Assembly: GCA_026419785.1 (NCBI GenBank)
Contig: JAODTK010002555.1
Coordinates: forward strand, 372,001-436,000
Source of the DNA: Sclerodactyla briareus
Taxonomy: Eukaryota > Echinodermata > Holothuroidea > Dendrochirotida > Sclerodactylidae
Reading direction: 5' to 3'
DNA length: 64,000 nucleotides
Part shown: positions 23,860 to 35,989 of the stretch, in pieces
Numbering within the stretch: the stretch's first letter is position 1
Layout of the letters: each line of letters starts with the position of its first letter
The notes under the pieces: generated by a model
Databases searched by the model: none
What the model was told of the DNA's origin: nothing
Seen by the model: the letters and a program-made list of their open reading frames with translations, nothing else
Made by a program: the position numbers and the translations under genes

Positions 23860-25915
23860 ACTGATTCTAGACAAATTACCCCTCTACCCTCTACCTCTTG
23901 TCTGCTTCTGCATGCTATTTCGGAAATTATTCGTTTGGGGATGAACACTTTTATTCCCTACACTTTAAGAATAAAAAAAAAAAAAAAAAAATCAAATCTC
24001 TTTCTTCATCACCTTCCTCCTGTTAACCCATCATATACTACTGCCGTCCGGAGAAGAACCGCCTTTATCGAGCTTGGCTATCATCTCCTTCACCTGATTG
24101 CCGTCAGCCAATGTAACTGCTCGTAAGGTGTGCTCTGAGACTATCGACGAGGCAAAAAACTCTTTCAGTTTCGTATGGCTAAATTTCATCCTGCCCCTGG
24201 TATAGTTCATTTAGGTCGCGGGCCAACTCTGTGTCCCACAATTTCTGTACTCCAAAATTCCCTCCGTGTCAAAACTGATGGCTCTGGCCAGTGATGCCAC
24301 CTCCAACGCTAATACTTTGCCGAGCTATTCTGTTAATTCACGATGAACCACAGATGCTCAACCTCCTCCATCTTTGCCAGCTTTAGTGGAAACGATCTTA
24401 ATGTTGTTGTCACCACTCGCATGGTCCGCCAAACCACTCAATAGGTTGACATGAATAAAGCATCATTTTATTTTTGCTGGTCTGATGGCCTTCCTCCTAT
24501 AGTCCTGAAGGGTGCCACCGAATTTGCGCTATCCTTAGACAAGCTTTACGCCTTTGTTGTTCTATATGGGATGTGACCCTTCTGTGTGGAAACATCTCAT
24601 GGTGCCAGTCCCTAAGAAGGGTGCAAAATCACCCCTCCAATTGACAGGCCGATGGCCATCACCTCGGTGCTCTCCAAAGTTATTGGAAACTAGAGTAAAC
24701 AAGGCCATGTTTTGAACTTTCTTGAGTTCACTCTCTCTCAGGGACCACCAGTATGGTTTCGGCATGGCCGATTCGACGGGGACCACTATTCTTTTGTCAC
24801 CAATCCGTGGGCCCAAGCCATTGAATTTCAGTGCAAGTAGGGCTATGCCCTGAGATCTCTATGGCCTTACCGTGTTTTGGCACGCCGACTCCTTGCCAAA
24901 TTAACTTCATGGTTTCAGCCCCTCTAACCTCTTGGACTGTTAGGGTGATGGTTGCTCTCTCGAGACCTTCCGTAGCAATGCTGTGTTCCCAGTGGGTTTT
25001 CTCTCCTACACTCTTCTCATTTTATCAATGATCTTCTTAGCTCTACCTCCTCCAGTTCACTCATTTGATGAGATTTACCCTTCACCACTCTGGTGCTTTC
25101 CTTCGTCCCCCGGAAGCCGAACGATTTTGTCTAACCGTCCTAGTTGCCAATCAGCTGTACAATGTTCTTCATTCTATTTTAACTGGGGCACTGCTAATCT
25201 GGTACCTTCAACCAATCTACTCAGAACTCAGAAACTTCCTGATTGTTGGTAAGCTTGTGTCTGAGCAACCAGTATATCATGGGGACCAAATCCCCCTCAG
25301 TCTACTTATTTAATATCTTGGTATGGAAATTCAGCAGCTACATGTCCTGGAATCTCATATCAAGTTCATCGCCACTAATGCTTCTAGAAAGCTGTGCTTC
25401 GCATTTCGTGCAAGAAAATACTTCACCTCACATTAGCTACTTCTGCTTTACAAAGCCAAATTTGCTCCCTTACGGCAATGGTTGCCATTTTGGGTGGGGG
25501 GTTCCGCCATCCTCTCTCAATGTCCTGGATCGTACCAGAGAAAGGCCATTCGCCTCTCAACAGATGATCATATTACCTCCTTCACTTCAGTCTATACCAT
25601 CGCAGACTGTATCGTCTCTCGTGCCCCTTACCGTTACTTTCATGGTCAATGTCTTCAGAGGGGGGATGCTGATTCCTCCTTTATCGAGGTTACTCGCCAT
25701 AATCGTCTTTTCTTTCAAGCCACCGTTTCGTTGCATTCTTCCACGTAATCGCACCGAAAACCTATGCTCGCTCTGTTTTCCTCGCACTTCGCGCGCCTGG
25801 AATAGCCTTCCTGGGATGTATCCCTCCTGATTTGACCTCCAGCGTCCAGAGTAGAATCAACAAGCTGACCTCTCTCTTTCTTCAGTTTCTTGGCTTGGGA
25901 GTTGTTGTTTAGGCA
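23860..25915 (+). mobile_element. Jockey-like non-LTR retrotransposon remnant
   Basis: A plus-strand LINE, 5'-truncated: no endonuclease is visible. It runs from the linker before the RT to the end of the ORF. It ends at the C/T homopolymer region at 25931, where a 3' tail would be expected. Details of the ORF are under the pseudogene entry. The internal A tract at 23972-23990 falls within the coding frame and breaks it. Confidence 0.75.
23990..25910 (+). pseudogene. Jockey-like LINE reverse transcriptase remnant
   Basis: Joining frames on the plus strand gives the order of an RT of this type. The linker has 'GLPPIVLKGATEFALSLDKL' (about 24488-24547). 'VPVPKKGAKS' follows (about 24600-24632), the K-G-x-x-S-P-x-N-Y-R-P entry to the RT. 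Then 'DHQYGF' (about 24741-24760), a damaged 'ALDISKAFDRVWHA'-like block (24845-24895), 'SPTLF' (about 25006-25020) and a damaged FADD box (about 25058-25072, HSF then DE). After the palm come 'RARKYF' (about 25408-25428), 'YRYFHGQC' (about 25632-25655) and 'PRTSRAWNSLPG' (about 25780-25816), a C-terminal signature common to jockey-type elements. Many frameshifts are present and the catalytic box is broken, so it is inactive. Confidence 0.75.
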
Positions 25916-25930
25916 ATTATGGGTCCCCTT

Positions 25931-25977
25931 CCCCCCCCCCCCCCCCCCCCCCCCACCCCCCCCCCCCCCACCCCGCC

Positions 25978-26010
<33 letters not shown>

Positions 26011-26032
26011 GTTTCTTGTTGAAAAAAAAAAC
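25931..26032. repeat. Long C, T and A homopolymer tracts
   Basis: A C tract with a few A interruptions (25931-25986) is followed by a T tract (about 25987-26010) and then a short A run (26023-26032). Any open frame through it is a Pro/Gly artefact. Tract lengths are likely unreliable. Confidence 0.95.
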
Positions 26033-26034
26033 AA

Positions 26035-26530
26035 AAGAGGGCAATCCCGGAGTTGCAGGATCTCATCGGGCAAATGTGGAACGATTCATTTGTTTCTACT
26101 TGCTACCTTTTCGCGAGTTGCAAATGACACAATTTATCAAATACCGTCTGCAACACAGACCATGTTCCCCAAAACAAATTATTAATATTCATGGAATTTC
26201 AGTTATTCACAGCCTAAATGCTTGGAAACCCTTCGTTTTGATGCTTTGTACCTTCTTCTGAAATTTGGAATATTCAAGTCCTCCCAATCTCAATATCAAG
26301 AACTGAAGGCTAACTCCAGCGTGACGGGACGGACATTGGGAACTACTTTTTGTAATTTCAAAGCTGTTACAACTATTTAAAAGAGTGTATTAAACAATTT
26401 GACATGCTTGAAGCATAGCAAATACATAAAATTTCAATTAAGAAAAACAAAATGAATGAGGATGGGGGATTTCATGCTTCCAATTTTGAGAATTCCGTGT
26501 GACGGATTTTTGAAAAGGAGCTATCTGTTG
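26035..26530. other. No recognisable gene; one GTGACGGGACGGACA motif
   Basis: AT-rich. A single copy of the motif that clusters at 28789-30175 is found at 26321-26335. Confidence 0.4.
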
Positions 26531-26538
26531 TGATTCAA

Positions 26539-28677
26539 CAAGGGCGTAGGAAACCGGGGGGCTGGGTGGGCGCCAGCCTCTCCAGTGAAAAACGTGGAGG
26601 GCGGAGGGCCTTCCGCCCCCCAATCGACAGGTCCGAAAAAAACCCTTTTGAGTGTCAAAATAGCATGTGTCATTCATGCTTTTCCCACGTTCCTCATTTT
26701 CAGTCCGATTGCTTGAATTTCTGCTGATATTGGTATCAATGTTCGATCAATATCCATACAATGGCAAAATTTTCGCGCTCCGCGCGCATGGTGAAACATG
26801 ATACGTTGCCTGTATTGTTAAAGTAGGATATCGAGCTATTTTTTCCTGACTAGTATAACGGTGGACTGCATATTTTACAAATAGTGTCCTGGATAATTGT
26901 GAGGCGTAGGACATAGAAGAGGGAAGCGCCCGCCCCCTTCACAGCTCTCCATGTCGGAGCAAAGCAGTGACCCACGCATGGTCCAAAGGAGGGACAGCCG
27001 AAATAGATATGAATAAAAAACGAGAGGGAGAGAGTTAGGCAGAAATCGATCAACTTTCTAAATTCCGGCAAAGATGATGCAAACGTATTTTTTAATAGGA
27101 ATATCACTGAGAGTGAGCAAAGTTTGGCGCGCGAAGCGTATTTTATGTACCCGTCAACCGTAAACTGCAATGAAATTCGTGCGACTTATGATTTTTCGGG
27201 GCAATCTTTTTTGTAGAAGATTTGCGTGTCGAAAAGGAACGGGAACGTGGTAAAGGAATTCTATATATACCCTGGGCATCCAGAAGCACTAACTGGAGTG
27301 CCCTTGATGCAGGGTCCTGAAAAGTGTGATTTCGACCAGGCTTCCAAACATTGGCAAAAAAGACACAAGATTCAGAGCAGCAAAATCGCATCTAAGGCCA
27401 CCGGAAAATGCAGCATTTGAAGTGGGGAAAGGTGTGATTTGACAGTCCCCAACATATCAGATTAGCAAACCTCCGAAAAAGGAGTGAACGTAATGGCCAG
27501 GGTGATCAGTCAGTTTGGCAGAAAAAGATCACCAGATCCAGAGTAGCAAAATACGGACATGTGAAAATGCAAAATTATTTCTGATCGAAGTTTGGTGGTT
27601 TTGGAGTGACAGAATGCACCAATTGAAATAAGGCCAACCCTGAATATGCTACAAAAATGCTTAAAGTGAGGAAAGGCGGGATTTGGCGGTCCCCTGAAAG
27701 GTGAGATTCAGACCAACTTCCAAAGAAGGTCCCTTACCCCCCTCGATTTGGCAGAAAAAAAAACTACAAGATCAGAGCAGCAATCCCATATGAAGGACCT
27801 GTGAAAATGCACATCATCGCGAACGAAGTGAGGTTTTGGAGTGCTATATTGCACCAAATTGCATTGAGGCCACCAGAAAATGCAAAAAAACTTCCCCAAA
27901 GTTGGGGGGTGGACTTCGCTAGTCCTGAAAGGTAGGTTTAGACCAACTCCCAAAGAAGGAAACTCACTGCTCTCGATTTGGCAGAAAAAAATCGCAAGAT
28001 TCAGAGCAGAAAATCGCTCTAAAAACATTTCGAAAATGCAAAAAATTATTTGGAGGAAGTGAGTTTTTCGGGGTCCTATATTGTACCAAACTGCATCTAG
28101 GCCACCTGAAAATGCAAAAATTTTCTCAAAGTGGGACTTGGTGGTCCCATGGAAGGTGAAATTAGATCAACTCCCAAAGAAGGGAAACCACTGCCCTTGA
28201 TTGGCAGCAAACATCACAGACTTGAAGCAGCAATCGCATCAATGCATGCGAAAATGCACAATTATTTCCTGGAAAGAAGTGGTTTCGGGAGTCCTATGTT
28301 GCACCCAAATTGCTTCTCAGGGCCACCTGAAATGCGAAAAATTCCCAAAGTGGGATTAGGGGAATTCGGCGGTCCCGGAAAGGTGAGGTTTAGACCTAAA
28401 ATCCAAAAGAAGGAAAATCACGCCCAAGTTTGGCAGGGAAAAATACGATTCATAGGACAGCAAATCGCATCTGAGAACATGTGAAATCTGCAAAACATAG
28501 TTTTGGAAGGAAGCAAGTGGTTTGGAGTGCTATAAAGCACCAAATTGCACCTATTCATCTTGAAAATTCAAATATTTTCCAAAGGGGAGGGGAATACCCC
28601 TCCCCTTAGACCCCCCCCCAGATCCGTCTCCAACTCAGCCCCCCCCCCCACTCAAAATTTCGTTCCTACCGCTACTG
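26539..28677. mobile_element. hAT-type DNA transposon, non-autonomous, with 8-bp target duplication
   Basis: An exact 8-bp direct duplication, TGATTCAA, flanks the block at 26531-26538 and 28678-28685. The left end starts CAAGGGCGTAGGAA. The right end read inward on the minus strand starts CAGTAGCGGTAGGAA. These form imperfect terminal inverted repeats with the CA(G)GG-type start and the 8-bp duplication expected of hAT elements. G-rich sequence lies just inside each end. No transposase is recognised. Most of the interior (27340-28600) is a 228-bp tandem array. A subterminal CGCG-rich motif (26767-26787) is shared with the second hAT element. Confidence 0.75.
27340..28600. repeat. 228-bp tandem repeat array inside the hAT element (about 5.5 units)
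   Basis: Successive units restart at 'ttggcagaaaaa' near 27514, 27751, 27978, 28202 and 28430, a spacing of about 224-240 bp. A partial unit precedes them from about 27340. Each unit contains 'caagattcagagcagc', 'aatcgcatct', 'gaaaatgcaaaattattt', 'ggagtgctatattgcacc', 'aggccacctgaaaatgc', and 'ccaactcccaaagaagg'. Units are diverged by substitutions and indels. No open frame runs along the array. Confidence 0.85.
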
Positions 28678-28770
28678 TGATTCAAAGTTGCTTCGAACAT
28701 TGTGCAATACTTATGGTATATGAAGTTCGAACAACAAATGAACATAAGGAAAATGCTTACCCTTGTAAAA

Positions 28771-30178
28771 CAGGGATGTCAAATTTGTGACGGACGGTAC
28801 TGACGGGACGGGACCTTTTGAACCACGTTTTCATTCTACCAACCCTTAATAGAATTTTTAAAACTATCAAATTTTAATTATGAGGTAATAAATCAATGGC
28901 TAAGAGGAATCAATGGCTCCTACCAGATAAAAATCAAAGATTGTAGAATCTCGAATCATTCCATCAGGAAATGTGACTGACAAGAAGTGACGGACGGGAC
29001 GTGACATTTTCAGTTTACGGTTTCCATTTCTGTTTTCATTTTACAAGTGCACAATTAAAAAGTATGTCATTTGGCCCCAACAATGGTGAACCCATTGAGC
29101 TGCAACCCAGAGAAGAGTCCGGAAAAACCATGAGCTGTATAAGCATACCCAATTGGAGACAATTAATTTTAATGGGGGTGATTACTTGAGGGGGAGTTTT
29201 CCAAGGGAGAAACGTATGAAGTGCTACCAAGAAGGTGGATAAGTGATTCGATGACATTTGTTACATTGTGATAGGACCTGAGACTTTTCTATTTGAAATC
29301 ATGCCTCTTTGTACCCACCCCTTCGCTTTGGCTCCTATGTTGGTTCCTTCAATTTTGGCTAACCATGTCTATTTCCAGCTACAACCAAGTGGGTGGGGGG
29401 GGTTATAAATTTAGGTCTATATTTAGACCTAATTATTAAGCCTAACACATCAATGGTGTGGAAATGTTCCATTGGATCTACAAATCCTCTCCTTTGTAAC
29501 CAATAGATCTAGCACCTCTTTCTGGTTCAACATTGTAGGCTTTCACACTTTTAGGCAATCATTGTACAGTACATACAATTTATTGCCTATGTGTTAGGCC
29601 TTCATTACCTCATCATACACCACCTTTTATTCCTCATGTACAACCCTCAGAGTTCTCTGATGATAATAAGTTGTTGTGTGAAACCATCGAGGCTATCTTG
29701 ATAGTGGTTGTCGACTACCTGGGTCTGGGTGAACTAGGATCTGCGGAAACCCCTCCAAACTGAAACGATAGTGTGTGCTTTTTTGCTTTGTGGCTGGGGC
29801 TCAGACAGTTTTGGCCTGGTATGTTCCTCAAAACCTGTACTGAACGGTACTTCAATTGACTATAAGTAGAAACAGTCTGTCATGTGTTTTGGTGATATAA
29901 ACGGTACTGGTATGATTTCGTAATAGAAGTGAACAGGACACACTGATATATTTGTGTGACGGACCGGGACAAATGTGACGGACGGGCAATGTGACGGGCG
30001 GGACAAAGTTTGTGTTGAATATTCGTACTCACTCAATATCAGCAAACAATTTTTTTGTTTTTGGCTTTTCCTGTCTGTGGGTAGATCGAAAGAAGATAGG
30101 AATAGGCTTAGGCCAAATATCCCTTGATGAGAAAAAGACTAACTTTTCATGTTTTTTTTTGTGACGGCCGGGACATTT
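28771..30178. repeat. Cluster of a GTGACGGACGGGACA-like motif
   Basis: The motif recurs at about 28789-28812 (two copies), 28987-29002, 29955-30004 (three copies in 50 bp) and 30162-30175. Another single copy is at 26321. The intervening DNA is AT-rich and has no clear unit length. The first occurrence follows 'CAGGGATGTCAAATTTG' (28771), which looks like a DNA-transposon end, but no matching right end or target duplication was found. Confidence 0.5.
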
Positions 30179-30179
30179 C

Positions 30180-31030
30180 ACAACATAAAATGTAAAAAAA
30201 GTATACTCCTTCAGTCAAAATACTCCACTTGGTAAATATTTATCTTGATTGCAAAAGAGAGCCTGTATTAAGCCATTAAAAGTAATTTTGAATGATGTTT
30301 TATTAAACATTGGCATTGAGAATTTTCTGTCTATTATCTTTCTGCTATTTTGTGTATTTTTGACCTTCAAATCCTCTCAACTTCAAATTCTCATAACAAT
30401 AGATATATTTTTAGTGACCAAACCATGAAAGCCTGACCTTTCTATTTTGCAAGAGAAATATAAATTTTTTGGTTAAAACGAAACAACTTTGAGAATTCCT
30501 TCCACTGGCAACATTTCGGGAGTTAGCCTGAACAGACTTTCGACAATTCCTCACATTTGGCCAAAAAATCATTTTTTTTTGCCCCTAAATTGACATTTTT
30601 GGTAATTTTGGGTGAGTTGCACATGGGAAAAGTTTGTGTTTGTGCCTTTTGACATTGCTACAAAGTTTGAAATCATCAGCCATTGGAATCAGGTAATATC
30701 TTGAAAAATGTGAAAAGCTTGTAAAAATGGAGAAATGCCCCAAATGTGTCTTTTGCCTCCTAAATTCCCCATTTAATAGTTTTCTGTCTAATTTTGAGAA
30801 TTTTTTGTTTTTCAAGTGACTATTCAGCGTGTTGCCCAATTTTTCCGTTGTTCAGCCACTCCAAAATGGAGTTATTTGCGGAAAACCATCAAAAACCTGA
30901 CGGACACACGCAAACGCCATCACACCACCCACCCCACACACACACACACACACGCACCCACAAACGGACACTTTTGGGAAGTGCACCTCCATTGCTGGAT
31001 CACCCACCCGCAAATTTGGTAACCCACCAT
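30180..31030. other. No recognisable gene; (CA)n at about 30937-30953
   Basis: AT-rich with T runs at 30570-30579. A short CA microsatellite lies in a C-rich patch (30905-30965); open frames over it are low-complexity His/Thr/Pro artefacts. Confidence 0.5.
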
Positions 31031-31034
31031 TGGG

Positions 31035-34000
31035 TACCTCTTAGTGAATCGTTTCAAACACCACCACTATGTTACCATAGGCAAACCTTGCATGGCAATC
31101 CCGCAGTCGTAATATAGGTGAAATGGCAAGGTGACTACAATATCTAATCTGGTCTTTCCGGGACCGATGAGATAAAACAAATATAGCCCTAAGTGTGTAT
31201 ATCTTTGTAACAGTGCGCCCGAATATACACAACCCAGCTAACTCCTCCCCAACAAAATACGGGGCTATGCAACAACATCATCTCTCGAAATTCTAGGCCT
31301 AACACACGCAATACGAACGTAATGACCTAGTGCGAATGGTTCAAATTATTATTATGATTAAGAAACACTAAACTGTGGCAAAGGCAAACTCTTTAAATTG
31401 TAATCAAAGTAGCCTACGGTTAAATGTTTGCTCGTGGTCCCGACCTGTATAGGTGATACAGTTTCTCTCAACGTTACAACGTTACAGACAGTTAGGCTCA
31501 CACAGCTCGTCGGTTTCGAAGTGAGTAAACCTTGAAAAATCATGAAAAGTCCATTACCGTTCAATTCAGCAGACTGGCATAATTACCGGTTATATTCCTT
31601 CGGATCTCTAACGCAAGGTTGTCCAGTGATTTTCGGGTGTGTCCATTGATCGGTATCTTCTAAATGTGATCTAGCTGCACGTCGGTTTAAAGTTTGCTCG
31701 TACATAGTTCAGTCCTTTAAGCGCAATTAGGCATACAACAGTGTAGAAAACTGAATGCAATGGATTCACTGTACTTGTGTAAATGAGCCTAGACACTCTC
31801 CAGCCTCTGATTCGAAATATATATTATATGTTACTCTGACTCTAATGAGACCAGGATTCCTATTATGATGTCAATGGCCTGCTTTAGAGAATGTTGATTG
31901 AACAACAAAAAATCAAGATAAAACAAGCATTTTCCATATTATCTATTTTTATACATTTTTTCGATTTTATAAATATGATAGGGGAAAAAAAAAAAACGAG
32001 TGGAATGGCCTCGGGCCTTTTTTCATGAAGCATTATAAATTAAAGAACCTCTTAATAACAGGCATCGTATAACGAGCAAAACCCCTCGCCTTCGGCTCGG
32101 GTTTCAAACCTAGCCCGGAATTCCTAACTGGTGTCGATATTTTCGTGTGATCATCGCTCAATAAATTGTTGCAATCTTCATCAGGAGGTTCCACATTCGG
32201 GTTATTATGGTCTGTCGCGTCTGCTGGTTTGGAAATCAACCAACTAGTTGTATAGACACATGCATGCCGGGAAAAGGCCACACTGGCAGTCGGAGAGAAG
32301 CTACGCATCGGCACTTCAGCTTTAACCACTGTAACTTTATTAGAAGTCGCACAAGTGTGGGCCAAATATTATCTTTTCCTGTTTTTCCCACACCTCCGGT
32401 GCGACCGATCAACAGGTTGTGATAGTGCAACATCAGCCCTCATGCAACCCCTGGCTGTGGATTCTTGCTATCCGCTATCTGTTCGCTGCGTGTTGTAGCA
32501 GGGTTTTTTTTCGGATGCCCGGCAATCATCTTTCGGCGTCGATGGTAATATCATGTAGAATTCTTGAAAATAGTACAACAACACGTATTTATTTGGAAAA
32601 CCGAATTTCCGTATAATAATCTGCTAACGTTTTCCTTCCTCGTAAAATCAATCATAACGATCGCATATCCTGCTCAGCTTCAGTGAAACTCCTTTAAGGC
32701 AAATTAGACACTTATCTTTGTACCAACCGGCACACTCTACCTACCAACCTATATGCCATTTTGCTTTCCGTTAATTTTGTCTATTCCAGATGCTATTTCT
32801 TTTTGTACGAACTATTTGATGCTAGAATCAGAATTATCGTCAAACGTCCATTTTCTTCTAACCGTAAAACTTCAGAAAGTTTGGGATGAAGCTCGTATCA
32901 ATCAGTCAGTGGTTCTCAAACTTGTCCTCTTTCCGTTCTGGTTCGACTTCCGTTGTGCATCGAAATAAAATTCTGTTATGCTAGGCACCACTTGTTGGGA
33001 GCTGGGGTCCAACCGATGTATGTTGGTGCAGCACGGAGCGCGGGCGCCTTCATAAAAATTGGGAGACCGCTCTCCCTGGCCCCTCCTCCAAGTTACCTCG
33101 CCTTACTATGCTGGTTCGTCTTTGATCAGTAAGCATACACCTTTACTTCAGCACGGCAAACTCTTCAATTTAATTACTATAATTGAATGCATCATAAAAC
33201 ACATATAACATTATACGTGACAGTAATGTTACGTTGACACTATTATTATTGCCAACAGCAACCCCCGTTTTCCCAACACTAACAAAACAAAACGACCAAA
33301 AACAAAAAAAAGAAAACCCAAACACTTTTCCCAAAAAAAAAAAACCGTGCTGTGCACTATGATGTTTTTGCCGTCCTTTTTTTGTAGAACTCGTCGAGTT
33401 TGAAACAGCGTTTTACGTATGTTCCCTATTGACGGGCAGCAATTTTTCAACCGTTGGCGAGTTGAGTAGAAGGGTCGGTTAAAGCCTCGTCCATCGTTGT
33501 CATCGGAGGTGGGTGTTGGCAACCCCCCTTTCCTCCCTTTCCTTTTCATCGCCAGAGATTTCATCGTCCGAGATTTGCGGTATTGTGTCCTGTCTAGGAA
33601 TTCCACTGACGCTGTTGCCCCCCGTAGGCATACTCCCTTTGAAGGTTCGGATAGGTGGATTAGATGAGAAACCCGACCGTTATGATCTCGTCGTGGGCCA
33701 CTGTGCTGGTGGGGTAGAGGGGTCATCCACCTCTCCGCACCGGTCACCTAGGCCCAGTTTAAGCCGTTTCGGTTCCTGGAACATCCTCCTACTCACTCCC
33801 TTGATATCCCCATTGCCCTTTGACATTGGAACTCTGCGCCGGCGGGTTCAAAGCGATATCAGTGTTATTGTTAATCAAACCAAACAAAACAACCCCAACA
33901 ACACCTTTCACGGGTCTGGCCGCGACGATGTTCGGCATGCGCACAACGTGGGCCTGTTGGTGTGGCTACCACCTGGGTAAAAAAAAAGTTCAGTTCGTTT

Positions 34001-35955
34001 GTGATGCTGTTCCCACCTGTGACTCTAAGTCGTTGTGTTTGATTTCAATGCTCTACTGTTGTCATGGGGATAACTACGTGTCATGTCTCGGCCCGCATAT
34101 CTGGCAGCCGTGATGAACGCAGTCTAAGTGGTTCCACAGTGGTACGCGTTGGCCATCCACCCCAGATCAGTGTTCGTTTCCTGGTCGGGTCATACCAAAG
34201 ACTTCCAAAATGGAACCTGTTGTCTTCCTGCGCCTGGCCTTTGTTTCAAACAAAATATTGGACAGGGACAAACGAAGGGTAAGGCATTTGCAAGTTGCCG
34301 TCTGTGGTGATTACCTCCAACCCACAGTAAATGTAACCAGCCAAGAAGGCCTTGCCTCAATTCCTCGTGTACCTGGTGAAAGATTCGCAGCGACAATAAG
34401 GTGCATTATCCAGGTCTGCACTCTTTGCCGGGCCTTGAAAGGATCGATGCTTTGCTCGGGCAATATCCCATAATAAAAAAAAAATCCTATGCGTCTTTGT
34501 GAACTTTAGGATTTCTGGTTCTTGTAACGTTTAAAAGATGGTCTTCCACCTTTATGGTCAGGGGCTTCAGTGTTAGGTAAGGTGGGTACTTCTGTGTAGA
34601 AGAGTTGTTAAACTATATTCGGGGCGAGGGTTTTAGGTTCCACTACTGACTGTTTTAAATAGTAGACTCTGACGTAGTTGCAATTCAAGATCTTTGCTAA
34701 AACAACTGTGGAATTTCCCCATTCCCGAATTTCACCTTCCGGTTATGTTTGTCTTATAGTCCAAGATCAAGACTGATCTTATATTTTCTTTCTATTAGAG
34801 GCACTCCTTCGTCTCCAAATCGACTTAGCATCAGAAATTAACTTGGACTAGTCTCTTGCTGCACTCTGAACCGATCCAAATCAGACGAAGAATCGATAAA
34901 CCGATAAATCGCCCAATATGTTGCTACGTTTAAAGGGCCAGGAATACCTTACTTTTTCAACCTTCTGTCCAAGTTGCGACACTTTTTCATAATGTAACTT
35001 TGGTCTTGTAATTTTCTAACTGAACCCTTCCACAAGCAACGCATTCAAAACTTCTGACACTTCAGACCATCTCCATTTACCAGAAACCCACTCTGCCATC
35101 CAATCAGCCCTCGAGTAACAAGGAACTACCGGTACTCAACGCTCTGTAGAATATTGACCAGAACTATACACGGCAAACATGTAATCCATATCGTTATCAC
35201 TTGACCAAGCTTACCGCACCCTCCCCATTAATTCAAACGAACCGGGATTGATACTACCAATACTGCGAAGGACATGATCATCTAGGTGACCTTTAAAAAG
35301 TCAGATCCTCGACAACCACTAGTACGCATCGGACTAAGAGATATCTGGATAATTGATATCACCCCTAATGTGTACTATTATTTTACTGAAAACTTTGAAT
35401 AGCAATCGAAAAGAGGTGAGTTATTGCTTCAGAGTTGTTGGGAGAACCATATACAAGACCAATTATTAATAATTTTAATATATATCAACAATTATTTTAA
35501 CGATCCGGGAATACCCGAAGCGTTTGACGGAAATTCGCACCAAACAGAATTGACGCAACTAGCACCAATATCTTCTCAATGCTATTCAAGGTAGTATCTC
35601 ACATACAACCAACTCTCCACCCCCGAATGTCACAGATGAATTCTCGTGCCTTGCGCTTTTTCTCTCATGTTAGAGGAAGCAGAAAATCAACGACAGCATG
35701 ATCCAGGTTAGTTCCCGATTCGGGTAAATACCACCACGATACTCAGGAGAGGGCTGACTGCTGAGTATTAAATAACTATTTTTCGGTCAGTATTCACTCA
35801 GGAGAACGTGGATACTTTCAGCGACCTCGAGGTTGGTGTGAAGATGTTTTCCGGATGATAGGAGTAGAGGCAAATGTTTCCCCTGTTTTCATCAATAGTA
35901 TAATCGGGGTTCTCAGCATGGTTTTAGGAAAGTCTTTCGTGTTTGTTTTACCGAA
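31035..35955. other. No securely recognised gene
   Basis: Contains two higher-GC patches. 32033-32433 has minus-strand frames of 110 and 65 codons. 33229-34473 has long frames on both strands (33229-33747 minus, 172 codons; 33513-33980 plus, 155 codons; 34190-34396 minus). Their translations look protein-like in places but match no family I know. A short imperfect hairpin around 32080-32105 (CTCGCC-TTC-GGCTCG core) resembles ends of some DNA elements. Confidence 0.35.
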
Positions 35956-35989
35956 CCTTAGAATTTAGGAAGATGTTACTACTGCAGTT

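Noticed and set aside
25919..26185. Pro- and Gly-rich open frames on both strands
   Set aside because: They are translations of C/T homopolymers and have no coding support.
26539..28677. CRISPR-like array
   Set aside because: The repeats are about 228 bp, diverged and contiguous, without short identical repeats separated by unique spacers; this is satellite DNA in a eukaryotic setting.
30934..31022. His/Thr/Pro-rich plus-strand frames
   Set aside because: They derive from the CA microsatellite and C-rich surroundings.
33229..33980. 172- and 155-codon frames on opposite strands
   Set aside because: They overlap, match no family I recognise, and one passes through A/T-run low-complexity sequence, so neither is called as a CDS.
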